The position numbers and the translations under genes were made by a program. A model generated the notes under the pieces. The model was given only the letters and a program-made list of their open reading frames with translations. It ran no database searches and was not told the DNA's origin. This document shows positions 1 to 11,082 of a stretch of 64,000 bases of DNA, piece by piece. The DNA comes from Manduca sexta (lineage: Eukaryota > Arthropoda > Insecta > Lepidoptera > Sphingidae): contig NC_051135.1 of NCBI RefSeq assembly GCF_014839805.1, forward strand, positions 10,791,291 through 10,855,290, given 5' to 3'. Within the stretch, counting starts at the first letter, position 1. Each line of letters starts with the position of its first letter.

Positions 1-130
1 TTAAATGAGTATTTTTGTATCATTTATCTACTATACTGATGGTTGGTAGACTTTTATTATACGTGCATGGTAGTTACTTTATATTTAAAGCTGGGCTCTG
101 ACGTACTCACACAATATTTTAATTTTATTT

Positions 131-224
131 TTATTTTTTAATAAAATTAAGACGCAAAACAGATTACAATCAAAATTAAAGCTAATTATAAAATACACAA
201 GCATAAAAACTAGACTGTATTCCT
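131..224 (-). repeat. Interspersed repeat, inverted copy of 8909-9003
   Basis: About 95 bases are the reverse complement of 8909-9003 with very few differences. Read on the minus strand, it ends in an A-rich tail containing AATAAAA-like runs, as at the 3' end of a retroposon. The family is not identified. Confidence 0.6.
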
Positions 225-277
225 AAACTAAATTGTAAGTACTACAATATGTAGAAGTAACAATTTAGTGAACGTAT

Positions 278-522
278 TGTTTTTTTATACGATATGACAA
301 AGTGACCCTACTACTACCTCTAATGGTAAGTAAAGTGGGGTCCAATATAATGTCGACTGACAAGAGATGTTTCCCCCTCGGCAGTATACAATAATGTCGG
401 CCTGTTGGAACCAGATATACACAGGCTGATCCCGGAACGCGTCACACTTACGTGGGCCACTATGACGAGTTTTAATACCTTGTGTACGGTGGACGTTATC
501 CGGGCGGATATAGATATGTTGT
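278..522 (-). repeat. Medium-length interspersed repeat (GGTAGGATATAT family)
   Basis: This matches copies at 982-1468, 6478-6720, 44645-44765 and 57571-57812. Shared blocks include CTGATCCCGGAACGCG, GTGGGCCAC and GGGGTCCAAT. On the minus strand the family begins near GGTAGGATATAT and ends with a purine-rich tail after a GTGGGGTCACTTT block. No protein is encoded. Small open frames on both strands here are shadows. It could be a SINE or a non-autonomous element; the class is not settled. Confidence 0.6.
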
Positions 523-981
523 CAATTATAAAACGGGAGGACAATTCATGTTATGAATATTTAGTAGTAGATTTGCTCGCGGCTCCTTTTGTGAAAAAAA
601 AAATGTTCTGCCACCAGCATACACTTTTTACTTTTCACAATAACTTTTTATAACTCAAAAATACTGACTTAATTTTAATAACATGAAGACCAATTACAGA
701 AAAAAGCAAAATTAAATAACATCTAATAAACCTTAATTTAATTAAATGTTGTAAAACCAAGGCAGCGATAAATTAGACAGGGCTTCATCAGAGGAAGTTG
801 TACCTAAATACGACGAAAATGAGTGGACTGCCGGAAGAATATTCAAGGTGATTTAATTACATCTACTCAATGGTACGAGATTAGCTCCGGGATTTGTGAC
901 AAAAATTTTACTTGATTAGTTTGTCTTATATTTAATTCGAAATGTAGGTTTTACTTTATGGTGTTGTGTTTAGTTTGCTGT

Positions 982-1468
982 TGGTAGGATATATTGTGTG
1001 TCCGCTCGGATAGCGACCACCGTAATAATTATATCAGCCCTGTATTATATACTTGCCCACTGCTGAGCACGGGCCTCCTCTACTACTGAGAGGGATTAGG
1101 CCTTAGTCCACCACGCTGGCCTAGTGCGAATTAGTAGACTTCACACACCTTCGAAATTCCTATAGAGAACTTCTCAGATGTGCAGGTTTCCTCACGATGT
1201 TTTCCTTGACCATTAAAGCGAACGATAAATTCACAAAGAAAACACACATGATTTTTTTAAGAAAAGTCAGAGGTGTGTGCCCTTGGCATTAACCACCGTA
1301 AACATTGTGTTAAAACCCAAAGTTGTCGCGTTTCGGGATCAGCCTGTGTATATCTGGTTCTAATAGGCCGGCACAATTGCGTCGATTTCTGTCGGTTAAT
1401 CAGCTCTCGGCAGGGGTTTTTCTATTGGACCCCACTCCACTGACGATCAGGTGTAGTGGGGTCACTTT
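982..1468 (+). repeat. GGTAGGATATAT-family repeat, split by a SINE
   Basis: The left part (982-1025) and right part (1292-1468) together make one copy of the family also seen at 6478-6720 and 57571-57812. The interruption at 1026-1291 is a 5'-truncated SINE flanked by the duplicated bases ACCACCGTAA, so the SINE landed in this older repeat. Confidence 0.7.
1026..1291 (-). mobile_element. tRNA-derived SINE (family A), 5'-truncated, nested
   Basis: The minus-strand copy contains the body typical of family A: CTGACTTTTCT, CATCGTGAGGAAACCTGCA and the 3' block ending CAGGGCTGATATTAT. It lacks the tRNA-like head with boxes A and B that is present at 3637. Direct repeats ACCACCGTAA at 1016-1025 and 1292-1301 flank it and fit a target-site duplication. 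It resembles the widespread Metulj/HaSE-type lepidopteran SINEs, but that name is a recollection, not a search result. Confidence 0.75.
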
Positions 1469-1840
1469 TCCATTTTGAAAGAAAGATGGTGTTTTCTTAT
1501 TGTTTATGACGCATATAAAGAATCGGAACCATACTGTTAAAGGAACGAAACAATAAAATAATAATCAATCAAATCAATTTAACATTCTTGGAAATCTCTA
1601 ATACTTTATACGCAAAGTAATACAATTTTTCTCCCGAAAAATGCAAGGTTCATATTAAAATTCCGTTCTCAGAGAATACTTTCACACTCCCGAAGTTCTA
1701 GAAATATTAAGAAGCAAACTACTCCTGAATATTTCTATTGAAAATCTTGGTACTTGCTGTACATTGTACAACTAAGTTAAAATCTTGCTCGCTCGATATC
1801 AGTTCACACTCGGCTGCGTTTTGCCAACATGCTTTGAATT

Positions 1841-2168
1841 GCTTCAGTTACAGTTGTAACAACTTCACTTGTGAACTCTTATTGTAACATAATTGTAACA
1901 TTTGTATTGATTTTAATTATTAGCTACGTAGAAAAGATTATATCCTACAGTTGTCTGGAAGAGATCGTTCTTAGCGACAATACCGCTTATTGTTACACTA
2001 GCTGTAGTTATGCTTCAGTTACAGTTGCAACAACTCGTATTGTAACATAATTGTAACATTTTGTTTGATTTAAATTATTACTTCTTTAGAAAAGATTACA
2101 TCCTACGGTTGTCTGGAATAGATTGCACTTAGCTACAATACCGCTTATTGTTACACTAGCTGCAGTTA
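1841..2168. repeat. Tandem duplication, two units of about 160-170 bp
   Basis: Unit 1 (1841-2011) and unit 2 (2012-2168) share, in the same order, GCTTCAGTTACAGTTG, ATTGTAACATAATTGTAACA, TTGTCTGGAA and ATACCGCTTATTGTTACACT. Unit 1 carries about 15 extra bases. The units have diverged by scattered substitutions, so the duplication is not recent. No ORF or known element is seen. Confidence 0.8.
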
Positions 2169-3636
2169 ATAAGTATAGGTTGCTTTTACTTTTACTTATG
2201 TGGTGTTCCATATAGAATTATCGATCTATTAGCTGTTAGGTTTGGTTTCAAACTTTTTATTTTTATTTTCGAATTTTTCAAGACAAAATATTCTTTACGT
2301 CGTATTTATAAAAACACACATCACGCCTTTATCTTTGAAGGGTTAAAGTAGGGATGCAACGACACCCATTTTCTACATGTAGGTTCCGTCCCATGACACA
2401 GAACGCATAAACTCAAACATTCATAACAAATCATAAAGAAACTTTTTCATATATTGCTAGTGATTTATATATAGGTTGATTAATACTGAATACCTTTAAT
2501 GTAAGATTATCTTTTAATTCAAATGTAATTTTAAAGTTAACTACTTCAGTAACGTTTATAATAAAAAGAGAAAAAGCTTTAATTTTTATGAGGTTTTTCC
2601 CCCATTCCATTAAACAGCTAACCTTATAAAGGTTATAGATGATCTACGATTATATGTAACTGCAGAAGGCGTAATATTATGAAGAATAAATAATATCATG
2701 GTAAAGGAAATCAAAAGGTATACCTTTCTTATATAATACTTGCTGAGGATTTGACAATGATACCTATGTATTTTTTTGTAGTGTATGATTGTGACATAAA
2801 TGCTTTGAACTTTTTTATATTATACTCTTGAAGAAATTGTAATTTTGCATACCATCTTTTGGTTAAATATGGTTATTTACCCATATTTGCAGAATAAATA
2901 TACCTTTATGTTTACTATATTCAGTTTTTTTAAGCCGAATAAATTTAGATATCAATTAGCAATAGAATAGCAACACTACTCAAAACTGTTTATAACAAAG
3001 CATTTTGTACTATGATATCAAGCCATCATGACCAGTAAACTAGAATTGACCTGAACATCGTTGGAACACCATGCAGTGAAATTCGACGCTTATTTAAAAA
3101 TATTGAGATATCTTTAAGAACGAAATTAATCAAACGGAAAGCGAGTTGGATATATAAATTGTAAACACTATCATAAACTCATAAAATGTTGTGTTAATTT
3201 AATATCAAAGATCAAACAAGTCCAATTATTTTAACGGAATCCTCAGTTTCTGCCTCTATTGTTTTGAAATAATTTCACAACAGTTAGTTGGAGCAAACAT
3301 TTCATAGTTTCTCGAAGAAACAGAACGATGCCGCGGGAATGGCGTCTCGTTAAAACTCATAAAGCTTTGTTCGAATGAACTTGTTTTTAAATGTAATCTA
3401 GAATAGTGTTATCTTTTGTTTTTAAAGGTTATTGTTTTGTTTATGTATATGCTTTCGATTTGTTAAATTATAGTGTGAAGTATAAATTTTATTATTTATG
3501 GCGTAGACACCTTTCGAAAATAGTTTAAGGTTTTATGACAAATATAAATTATGAATCGAATACCAATTTCTTATGGCGGTAAAATAATATTAACTAATAA
3601 CAAATCTTATTATAAGTTACCCTTATAGGTAATAAT

Positions 3637-3957
3637 AGCGGCGATAGCCTAGTTGGGTGTGGAACGGACTACTAAGACGAATGTCCGCAGGTTCAAATCC
3701 CAAGGGCACACACCTCTGACTTTTCTAAAATCATGTGTGTATTCTTTGTGAATTTATCGTTCGCTTTAACGGTGAAAGAAAACATCGTGAGGAAACCTGC
3801 AGATCCGAGAAGTTCTCTATTGGAATTTCGAAGGTGTGTGAAGTCTACCAATCCGCACTAGGCCAGGACTAAGGCCTAATCCCTCTCAGTAGTAGAGGAG
3901 GCCCTTGCTCAGCAGTGGGCAAATATATAATACAGGGCTGATATTATTATATTATGA
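3637..3957 (+). mobile_element. tRNA-derived SINE (family A), full length
   Basis: The head GCGGCGATAGCCTAGTTGGG (box A-like) is followed by GCAGGTTCAAATCCC (box B-like), the family body, and the 3' block GTGGGCAAATATATAATACAG. Perfect 14-base direct repeats TTATAGGTAATAAT at 3623-3636 and 3958-3971 define the insertion. It is the best full-length copy in the window and would have been transcribed by Pol III from its internal promoter when active. Confidence 0.85.
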
Positions 3958-4117
3958 TTATAGGTAATAATTATGATGATGTGAAATAAACCCTATATAA
4001 TCAAAATCAGCAACCGTAATCCAGTTACAAAATCAAATATCAATTGTCAATACAAAAATTTTCCTCATGCGTATTTTTATGAAAAAGAATCACAACAAAG
4101 GGGAGATAGTGCAGTGA

Positions 4118-4202
4118 GCCGGAACCGGAACATTCCGTAGCACCGCACGTAGCGACCGTAGCACGTGTATTCACCTACGCCGTAGCCGCGTAGCGCCGTG
4201 AA
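4118..4202. repeat. GC-rich CCGTAGC-motif island
   Basis: About 85 bases are rich in C and G inside AT-rich DNA. The words CGTAGC, CCGTAGC and GCACGTAGC recur irregularly. No ORF and no known element is recognised. It could be the remnant of a GC-rich minisatellite. Confidence 0.45.
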
Positions 4203-4790
4203 ATATTTTGAATAGAGATTGTAAAATATTCTAACAAACGATTTCTGCTAGTTCTCTACTCAGATATTTTTATTTGAACGTATGAATAAAATAAAAATGT
4301 CACAATGATAATTCCATACCGTTTTATTACAGTTGGTTCCACACAGTATTATTATAATTGGATGTGTTAATATTATCCTGGGATAAAATAATATTTTATA
4401 TCTAATTTATTGTTATTTTATTCAAACAGGCCTTAACAAATAGAGTTCGCTTTCGTTCTAAATCATTACATTGTATCACGCTAACCCTCTTTTTTAATTT
4501 AAAAGCCTCAAGAAAACAACTAAAGATATAAATAAGGTAGTCTAAACCATTTTTTGTTTCAGAAGGTCTCCCTGTTTATTTTATTACTCTATCTCGCGCC
4601 AGATTACTTCCACTTTTTGTTTAGTTTTTTAGTTTTCAGAAAAACAGTTTCACCGAGGATTAATGCACATTTCTCTTAATTATAGAATGTTTTAACAGGG
4701 CGAGTTTGAAAAACCTATTATACAAAACTATTTTAAAAACAGTTTTATAATAAATACTACAATGAAATACAATAATTGATCTTTGAATTT

Positions 4791-5058
4791 ACATACATAC
4801 ATACATAACATCACGCATTTTATCCCCGAAGGGGTATGCAGTGGCGCAATTAGGGCACCCACTTTTCGCCAAGTATGTTCCGTCCCATGATGTGATAGGG
4901 GGCGATCCTATCGCCATATCGGGCACAAATTCCAGACTCCGGGCTGATACTAAGCAGAAAAACCCAAATATCACTTTGCCCGACCCGGGATTCGAACCCA
5001 GGACCTCAGAGCGCTATTGTACCGGACATGCAATACAACTACGCCACCGAGGCAGTCA
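4791..5058 (-). mobile_element. tRNA-derived SINE (family C) with target-site duplication
   Basis: On the minus strand the element starts GACTGCCTCGGTGGCGTAGT (box A-like), then has GGGTTCGAATCCCGGG (box B), a body with CTGCTTAGTATCAGCCCGG, and ends in CCCCTTCGGGGATAAAATGC plus a GTAT-repeat tail. ATCTTTGAATTT flanks both sides (4779-4790 and 5059-5070). ORFs reading through it, such as 4841-5092, are not genes. Confidence 0.85.
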
Positions 5059-5656
5059 ATCTTTGAATTTGCCAGACAAAAATCGAACTTAGCTAAAGGA
5101 CCTATAGCACATAGAAAGAAAACACTCTCCTTACCCGAACGTTATAATAACTCTTACCTTTTAATTGTGTCTGGTTCTTTAAGTGCTTGCTTGGCGAAGT
5201 CTGAGAATGTTTCTTCTACATCTTTTCCATTTGGATTTGGTCCAAACGGTTTTATTGTCAGTATCGAGGACTCGCTGGCGATTTGAAATGGAATGCGCAA
5301 GTTACATTTATATATATTTTTTATTTCTCGCTGTCCAACGGATTACGAACAAATTGCTTATTAGTTGTAGCATATTTATGTCACATGTTTAAGCAGAAAT
5401 ATATTTTAATAGTCTTATATATGGAAAGTTAAATTGGATTACGATCGAATCTAAATTTTATTCATATCTATAGCTATTGATTTTTATATTTATTTACATA
5501 TATTTAATTTTAATGTTAATACTTTGGCAGTATACGTATAATTTTATCATTTAGATAATTTTGATGAATTTAAAGGCTTCATTGATAATACTTCGTGCTT
5601 AGGTTTCTAAATTACTTTTTTTGTTATTAGGTTCCAGACTTTTATCTTCTTAATAT

Positions 5657-5870
5657 ATTGTTTTTTATAGCTTTCAATGATGTTCGCCTGATAGTAAGCG
5701 ACCGCCCATAAACACCATCCAACATCCTTGAATGACAAAGTATTATTTTGAATTCTACTGCGCTCGCCATCTTGAGACGTGAGATGTTAAGTCTTATTAC
5801 GTCCAGTAGTAGTATACTGGGTAAAACGTTCTTCAAATCGGAACACAACAGTGACTACACACTGTTTCTT
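5657..5870 (-). mobile_element. SINE-like repeat (family B), truncated
   Basis: On the minus strand it contains GGATGGTGTTTATGGGCGGT, TACTATCAGGCGAAC and ATGGCGAGCGCAGTAGAATT, the blocks shared by the copies at 10778, 15349, 22687, 36478 and 60713. The start with GTAGGTCTCTCAT, present in the fuller copies, is missing. No known coding potential. Confidence 0.7.
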
Positions 5871-6477
5871 GACACATGTATATAGCCCTTATTGAGTAAA
5901 AACTTTTAACCACAGGTCCAATGCCATTTTATGATCGGATTGATTTATTTGAAAACAATCATTATTTTTTATGGATTGATAACTTACAAAATATTTAGGT
6001 ATAAAAAATGCTCAATTATATTTCAATTTCACCTGATTTTTATGAATTAGTAAATCACAAAATATTGAGATATTTAAATTAAATCCTTGTTCATATTCAG
6101 CTTAACTTTTCTCTAACTGAATCTCGCTTACTTGCTTTAACCAAACTGTTACAGAAATTCCCCTTTAATTCCATAATCGATCTAGTACATACCAAGACCT
6201 ATTGTATCTGTTAACCAAGCCCAATTAGTAGTTCAATATGCTGGAGATAATGATGATCTAAACACTATACTAACATGACTGTTTACTAACACAATAGACG
6301 TGGCAGTTTGTTGATATTATCATATTTACTGTTAATTAATTAACGATTATGCACATACAAACATAAACAATCATGCTCTTATCCCATAGGGGTAGGCAGA
6401 GATTATTCAGCGTCATATGCTACGATATTGACACACCTTTTTTGTCGTCTATATTCATAGTTTTCGCCAGTTAAGCT

Positions 6478-6720
6478 GGTGGTAGGATATATTTTATATC
6501 CGCCTGGATAGCGACAACCATACCATAAAATCCCAATAGTGGCCCACGTAAGTATATCGCGTTCCGGGATCAGCCTATGTATATTGAGTTCCAACAGACC
6601 GGCATAATTGTGTCGACTGTCAAGGGGTAATCATCTCTCGTCAGTCATACTCTATTGGACCCCAATCCACTAACCATCAGATGCAGTGGACTTACTGTAA
6701 CATGCCCGTATAAAAAAAAA
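6478..6720 (+). repeat. GGTAGGATATAT-family repeat, near full length
   Basis: It starts GGTAGGATATATTTTATATC and continues with GTGGCCCACGTAAG, TTCCGGGATCAGCCTATG and TATTGGACCCCAATCC. It ends CCCGTATAAAAAAAA, an A-rich tail suggesting a retroposed, plus-oriented copy. The 63-residue minus ORF inside it is a shadow. Confidence 0.65.
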
Positions 6721-7560
6721 CCGATACAAACAAAAAGACAACTAATATTTGTCATAACCGCGATATAAGTGAACGTCGTAATCAGAACAATACCGACTCT
6801 TCAGCGTCTAGAATATCTACTTCTTTATTACACAAAACGTAATCGACTTTACAAAGAATAGTTAAAAATTCAAGCACATTACGCGAGATAAGCGCCGTGT
6901 AACAGCTAGAATCTGTTTAAATGAAGGTAGTGGAAGTTTTCTGTGTTAGCACTGGAATGCTCACACGCCGAGATCTAATAGGGCAGCGGTGTTGGCAATC
7001 CGCACTGCTTTAATCGACGTCATTTGTCTGTTCCAAAGTGCTTTACTTGATTATAGAATTTTATGGAGTTGGATTTAAGATTGAAAATGCAGTGTATATT
7101 TTTTTTTCTTTTACCACATCTCTTAAGTGATAGATATTTCGTGTGATAAAATTAATTCCTCGGTGCAGTTTTCCATAAACATTTATTTGTTAATCCAGAT
7201 AATTATAATCTATTTGTCCTTCAATATTCATACAAATACATATTATTTATACCTTTGCTTCTAATAAATATTCGCATAACTTCAATTTTTCAATGTATAA
7301 TATTATTTAGACAGTAAAATTTAGTTTTTTAATCTCTAACGTGCCCGTTGGGATGGCACCTTTTGGGAAATGAATTTTCAAAACTCTAAGACCCAACTAT
7401 GTTATATAAGAAACTCTCGTAGGTATACTTTATGCTTTTAGATTGACTTGTATGAAAAAAATTGTGGACACTATAAATAACTCCAGATAGTAGATCAGAT
7501 TAGAGGTAAATATGTAAGTATAATACTGTTTTAGTATTTCATTTACTTACTGTAAACCTA

Positions 7561-7705
7561 TCTATATACAAAGCGGCTGGAATGATTTTAATGAAATTTG
7601 GAGGTAATCTTTAAGCAGTCATCCTGTGTTTGGTGGCGATTGGACGACTAGAAGTCCTCTAGGTATATAGCTAATACTACCCGAGCGAAGCAACCCGCTA
7701 GGAAA
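7561..7705 (+). repeat. Short interspersed repeat resembling a LINE 3' end
   Basis: TATATAGCTAATACTACCCG followed by AGCGAAGCAACCCGCTAG is of the kind often found at the ends of lepidopteran interspersed repeats ('gcttcgc ... ctag'). No second copy of this exact family was seen in the window, so the call rests on resemblance only. Confidence 0.35.
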
Positions 7706-8364
7706 TAAAAAAGTCCGTATTTTCTCGTTAGATAACTATGGCCATTTGCTGATAATTGCTGAAACTGCTATAGTTACTGACTATTTCACAGTAGAGTAAC
7801 AATTAGTCAAATGACGACGTCTACGCGACGCCTAAGCTGTAACAACAAAGTTGTTTTGATCCTATTATAATGATATGTGTGTGGCCTCGGCGATGATATA
7901 TGTTACTTGTCATCGGCTAACGGAAACATGTCTTCGAACTGCCCTGACCTCTGTCATTTATTATATATCCCAGTATCTTTAATAAACAAGAATTTGCGGA
8001 TATCGAAATAATTTTTTATGATATTTTTGTCGTAAGACATCGTAGGAACACATTTATGGATGCCTTTGCTGGTAGGCTAACAAATATATTCGTTGTTTTT
8101 TTTAAGATGGATATTTTGTTTTTCATGTCATAAGTAAAATATAGTGAATACCTTCTGGGTCAGTAGCAGAAATGCGATCGATTTTGGATTTATTCTTTCT
8201 TTCTCATTGAATATTATCCTAAATTAAATAATTTGTCACTTTTAGAAAAAACTTTAAGAGTAACCTCATAAAGTATAAATTCCCAAAAATCAGTCTATCA
8301 TTAAAGCTTACAACGAAAATTCGTACTTAGAACGCAAATTCTATACCATTAAATTTTGTTTCAG

Positions 8365-8550
8365 GTTACGGCATCATTCCTCTCAAGATACCGTCGTCCC
8401 CAGCGACTCACTGCACGCTTCACACGACAGTCGGCTGCGTGGGGAACGACGACTGCACTGCGAAGAGCCACAGCGTCATCCGACTTCTGGGACCTGTGAG
8501 AGATGTCATCGTGCGACCTGCCAGGCATTACTATCGACCTGGCGAAACAA
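8365..8550 (+). CDS. Macroglobulin/TEP-family protein, exon 1 of 7 seen (end of MG1 to start of MG2)
   Basis: Internal exon. It follows a pyrimidine tract and CAG, begins with the last two bases of a split codon, and ends before GTAGGT with one base of the next codon. It encodes about 62 residues, starting YGIIPLKIPSSP, with several Cys, then VIVRPARHYYRPGET. The RPARHYYRPGET stretch corresponds to the TDKPIYKPGQT signature that opens MG2 in the alpha-2-macroglobulin/TEP/CD109 family. These are large secreted or GPI-anchored protease-binding or opsonin proteins. The phase joins exactly to the exon at 12631. The 113-residue open frame from 8439 only overlaps the exon and then runs into the intron; its initial codon is GTG (Val), not a start. 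Confidence 0.85.
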
Positions 8551-8908
8551 GTAGGTTCATTTATCAATATTATATTTATTTAAAACTTTATTGTACACCA
8601 TATTACGTTTTCTCATTGCAAGTTTATAGGAATAACATCTCATTCCATAATCCGATGGTTCGTAAGTGCTGTTCGTATAATGACTTGGCAAAAAAACACA
8701 AAAACCTTGACATTATGAATGGCAGATTTGGATCATTCTCAAGAGGTCTAAAACAATTAATATTTACCCGCAATAGTTAGTCATATATTTTTAAGTTACA
8801 CTTATAATACTTTCTTGTTTCAATTTTTTAACTATACACAGTACTTAATTGTCTTAATTTATTTTAGTCCGCACTTTAAGTAATTAACTAGTATAAGGGC
8901 GCAATGTT

Positions 8909-9003
8909 AGGAATACAGTCTAGTTTTTATGCTTGTATATTTTATAATTAGCTTTAATTTTGATTGTAATCTGTTTTGCGTCTTAATTTTATTAAAATAA
9001 AAT
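8909..9003 (+). repeat. Interspersed repeat, inverted copy of 131-224
   Basis: AGGAATACAGTCTAG to GTTTTGCGTCTTAATTTTAT, then an A-rich end with AATAAAAT, matches the reverse complement of 131-224 almost base for base. It reads as a retroposon 3' end on the plus strand. Its class is unknown. Confidence 0.6.
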
Positions 9004-9089
9004 AAATATTAAACAAAATACAAATATATTATATATGTCATAGGTACACTGTCAAAGCCGTGATATTACAATGTCACTAGTATATGACT

Positions 9090-9340
9090 GCCTCAGTGGC
9101 GTAGTTGTAATTGTACACAGTACGAATAGGACTACTGCGCTGACGTCCTGGGTTCGAATACTGGGTCGGGCCAAAATAATTGTGACTGGGTTTTTCGTTG
9201 GATTGCCGAATTATAAGAGAGAAGGAACAGACAGCGCATCTGTCTATTGCGCACACACTTATGCAATATAATATCCCTTGCGTACCTGACTCATCTCCAT
9301 TAAGTTTGGCCGCAATGGCCGAAATCCTACCAAGAGCGAT
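9090..9340 (+). mobile_element. tRNA-headed SINE with a distinct 3' body
   Basis: The head TGCCTCAGTGGCGTAGTTGT (box A) plus CTGGGTTCGAATACTGGGTC (box B) is like the family C SINEs at 4791 and 50638. After GGGTTTTTC the sequence diverges completely, ending with CATCTCCATTAAGTTTGGCC and GCAATGGCCGAAATCC. It is therefore a related but separate SINE family sharing the tRNA-derived head. The 66-residue open frame here is incidental. Confidence 0.65.
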
Positions 9341-10777
9341 TCATTAATTTAAAAAGCAACGTGAACAAAGAATAGTTTGTGTTGTTTCTGTTGGCCTACA
9401 GATAATAAAATTAATAATTCAATAACATATGTATTGGCAAAAACATAATAATAGAATGGTATAATAGTTAAACAATTGCGAGCTTAGGAAATATTATTGC
9501 TAAGGATCAAATAAAGGTCTTTGAGACCTAATAAAGTTATTACGGAAAGTCAAATTAAAACAATATTCATTTAAAATATTTACTTTCTAATAAAACCTAA
9601 TAAATATTTTATTTCTATGAATTATATATTAGCTTATGGATCATTCAGTATCTCTTCAAGCAATAACGGAACAAATATCTATTCTGTTTAAGTCCAAAGT
9701 AAGTTCTTTGAGTAAATAAAAATAAAATACGGGTTTATTTAGTCTTCATTCAGTCAGATAATTAATTTGTGCTATTTTATTTAAAGTTTACAACCTATAA
9801 AACGGAGGAACGTAAACATTTACGTTTAACGTTTAATCCGTCTTTGTTAGAACGAAGGAGCAAGGTACCAAGTTTATTTCAGTTTTCGAAGTATTTTTTA
9901 TAAGAGAAGGTAAACTTTTAGATAGATTACCTGACGGAGTGATCATAGATTATCTATAAACATCAACAATATTATAAGAATAAAGGTAACGATATGTTTT
10001 TTTATTTATTTATTTATTAAGTTTTCCAACAGACCTAACACTACGATTAAAATAATTTAAATATTATAACATATAGCTATAATGTAAGCACAAGTAAGAA
10101 AACTCAACATGTATATAATTGTTTCTAAAAGTGACTTCAAGCGCAGCAAATTAAAGACAATATAATAAGGAGACGGTCAAGCAATAAGTTAAACTATGTC
10201 AGACTATATATATTCATTTAATACCTATGTATATACTTTTATTTGTAGGTAAATTTGCCATTAATTGACACATCGAAAAAAAAAAGATTTAATTCTCCAC
10301 CCCTCTTCAACTTCTTACTCCCTTGGGATAAAGATCAAATTAACCATAACAAATAGAGATTCAAATGCACCTTACAAAAAACGGTCAAAACCGTCGCCAA
10401 CTACAAACTTACTGTCCAACTTGTTATTAATTACCACCCATACATTTCACTAACATCTGCTTCAACCCGTATAAATCTTCGAATTTACTTCAGAACCCTT
10501 TAAGTGACATTCCTAAATTGATCATTAGGGGGACTAAGGTTTCCATTACCTAATGTTACACTTGACTTATAACCTCATGCCTATATTATAAGTGAAGACG
10601 ACGTATTTGCAATTAATCGCATTATCTTAAGTCGTGGAAGATAAACAGACACAGAAAATAGCCTTAAAATAAAAGCTTTACTTTTGCTTATCATACTATA
10701 AAAGATGTTGTGACTGTTGTAGGTAAAATAAATATTTCTTTCCCATATTCTTTAAATTTTAAGGTCGAAAATTCTCT

Positions 10778-11082
10778 TATTGTCTTGAATGACGAGACGA
10801 GCTTTCCGATCGCTTGATGGTAAGCGATACGACCGCCCATAAACAGTAGAAACACCATCCAACACCTTGATTTACAAAGTATGATTTGGCAATTCACTGC
10901 GCTCGCTATCCTGAAGCATGAGATGTTGAGTGTTATTATGTCCAGTAGTGACACTGGTTTCAATGTCCTTCAAACTGGAATACAACAGTGACTACACACT
11001 GCTGCTTAGCGGCAGACACAGACACAGCGGTGGTACCCATCCAGGTGGGGTTTCTCATATGAGAGACCTACCACCAGTAAAC
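10778..11082 (-). mobile_element. SINE-like repeat (family B), near full length
   Basis: On the minus strand it begins GGTGGTAGGTCTCTCATATG and continues through GCGAGCGCAGTGAATTGCCA, GTTTCTACTGTTTATGGGCG and ACCATCAAGCGATCGGAAAG. It ends in a block before AAGACAAT. It aligns end to end with the copy at 60713-61022. The 90-residue minus open frame is a shadow. Confidence 0.75.

Larger units (their letters stand above)
1..8364. other. Upstream or first-intron DNA of the macroglobulin gene
   Basis: No exon is convincingly recognisable before 8365. The missing signal peptide and the start of MG1 must lie in this stretch or before the window. What is seen is AT-rich DNA with interspersed repeats, listed separately where clear. 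Minor extra pieces are degenerate SINE tails at about 2320-2405 and 6340-6410, both resembling the tail of the SINE at 4791-5058. A weak exon-like open stretch at 766-847 is discussed among the rejected items. Nothing else identifiable was seen in 2420-3620, 5070-5650 or 7710-8360. Confidence 0.5.

Noticed and set aside
766..847. Open exon-like stretch between GGCAG and AAG/GTGATT, reading DENEWTAGRIFK near its end
   Set aside because: The acceptor has almost no pyrimidine tract, the peptide does not resemble MG1 or a signal peptide, and its phase 0 donor does not fit exon 1 of the macroglobulin gene, which needs a one-base overhang.
3637..3710. Possible tRNA gene (box A and box B present)
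   Set aside because: It is the head of a SINE. The full body, 3' end and target-site duplication follow, and the same head recurs at six other places.
6921..7013. Short ATG frame MKVVEVFCVSTG as a possible signal-peptide exon
   Set aside because: The hydrophobic core is too short, there is no convincing donor, and the frame stops without joining exon 1.
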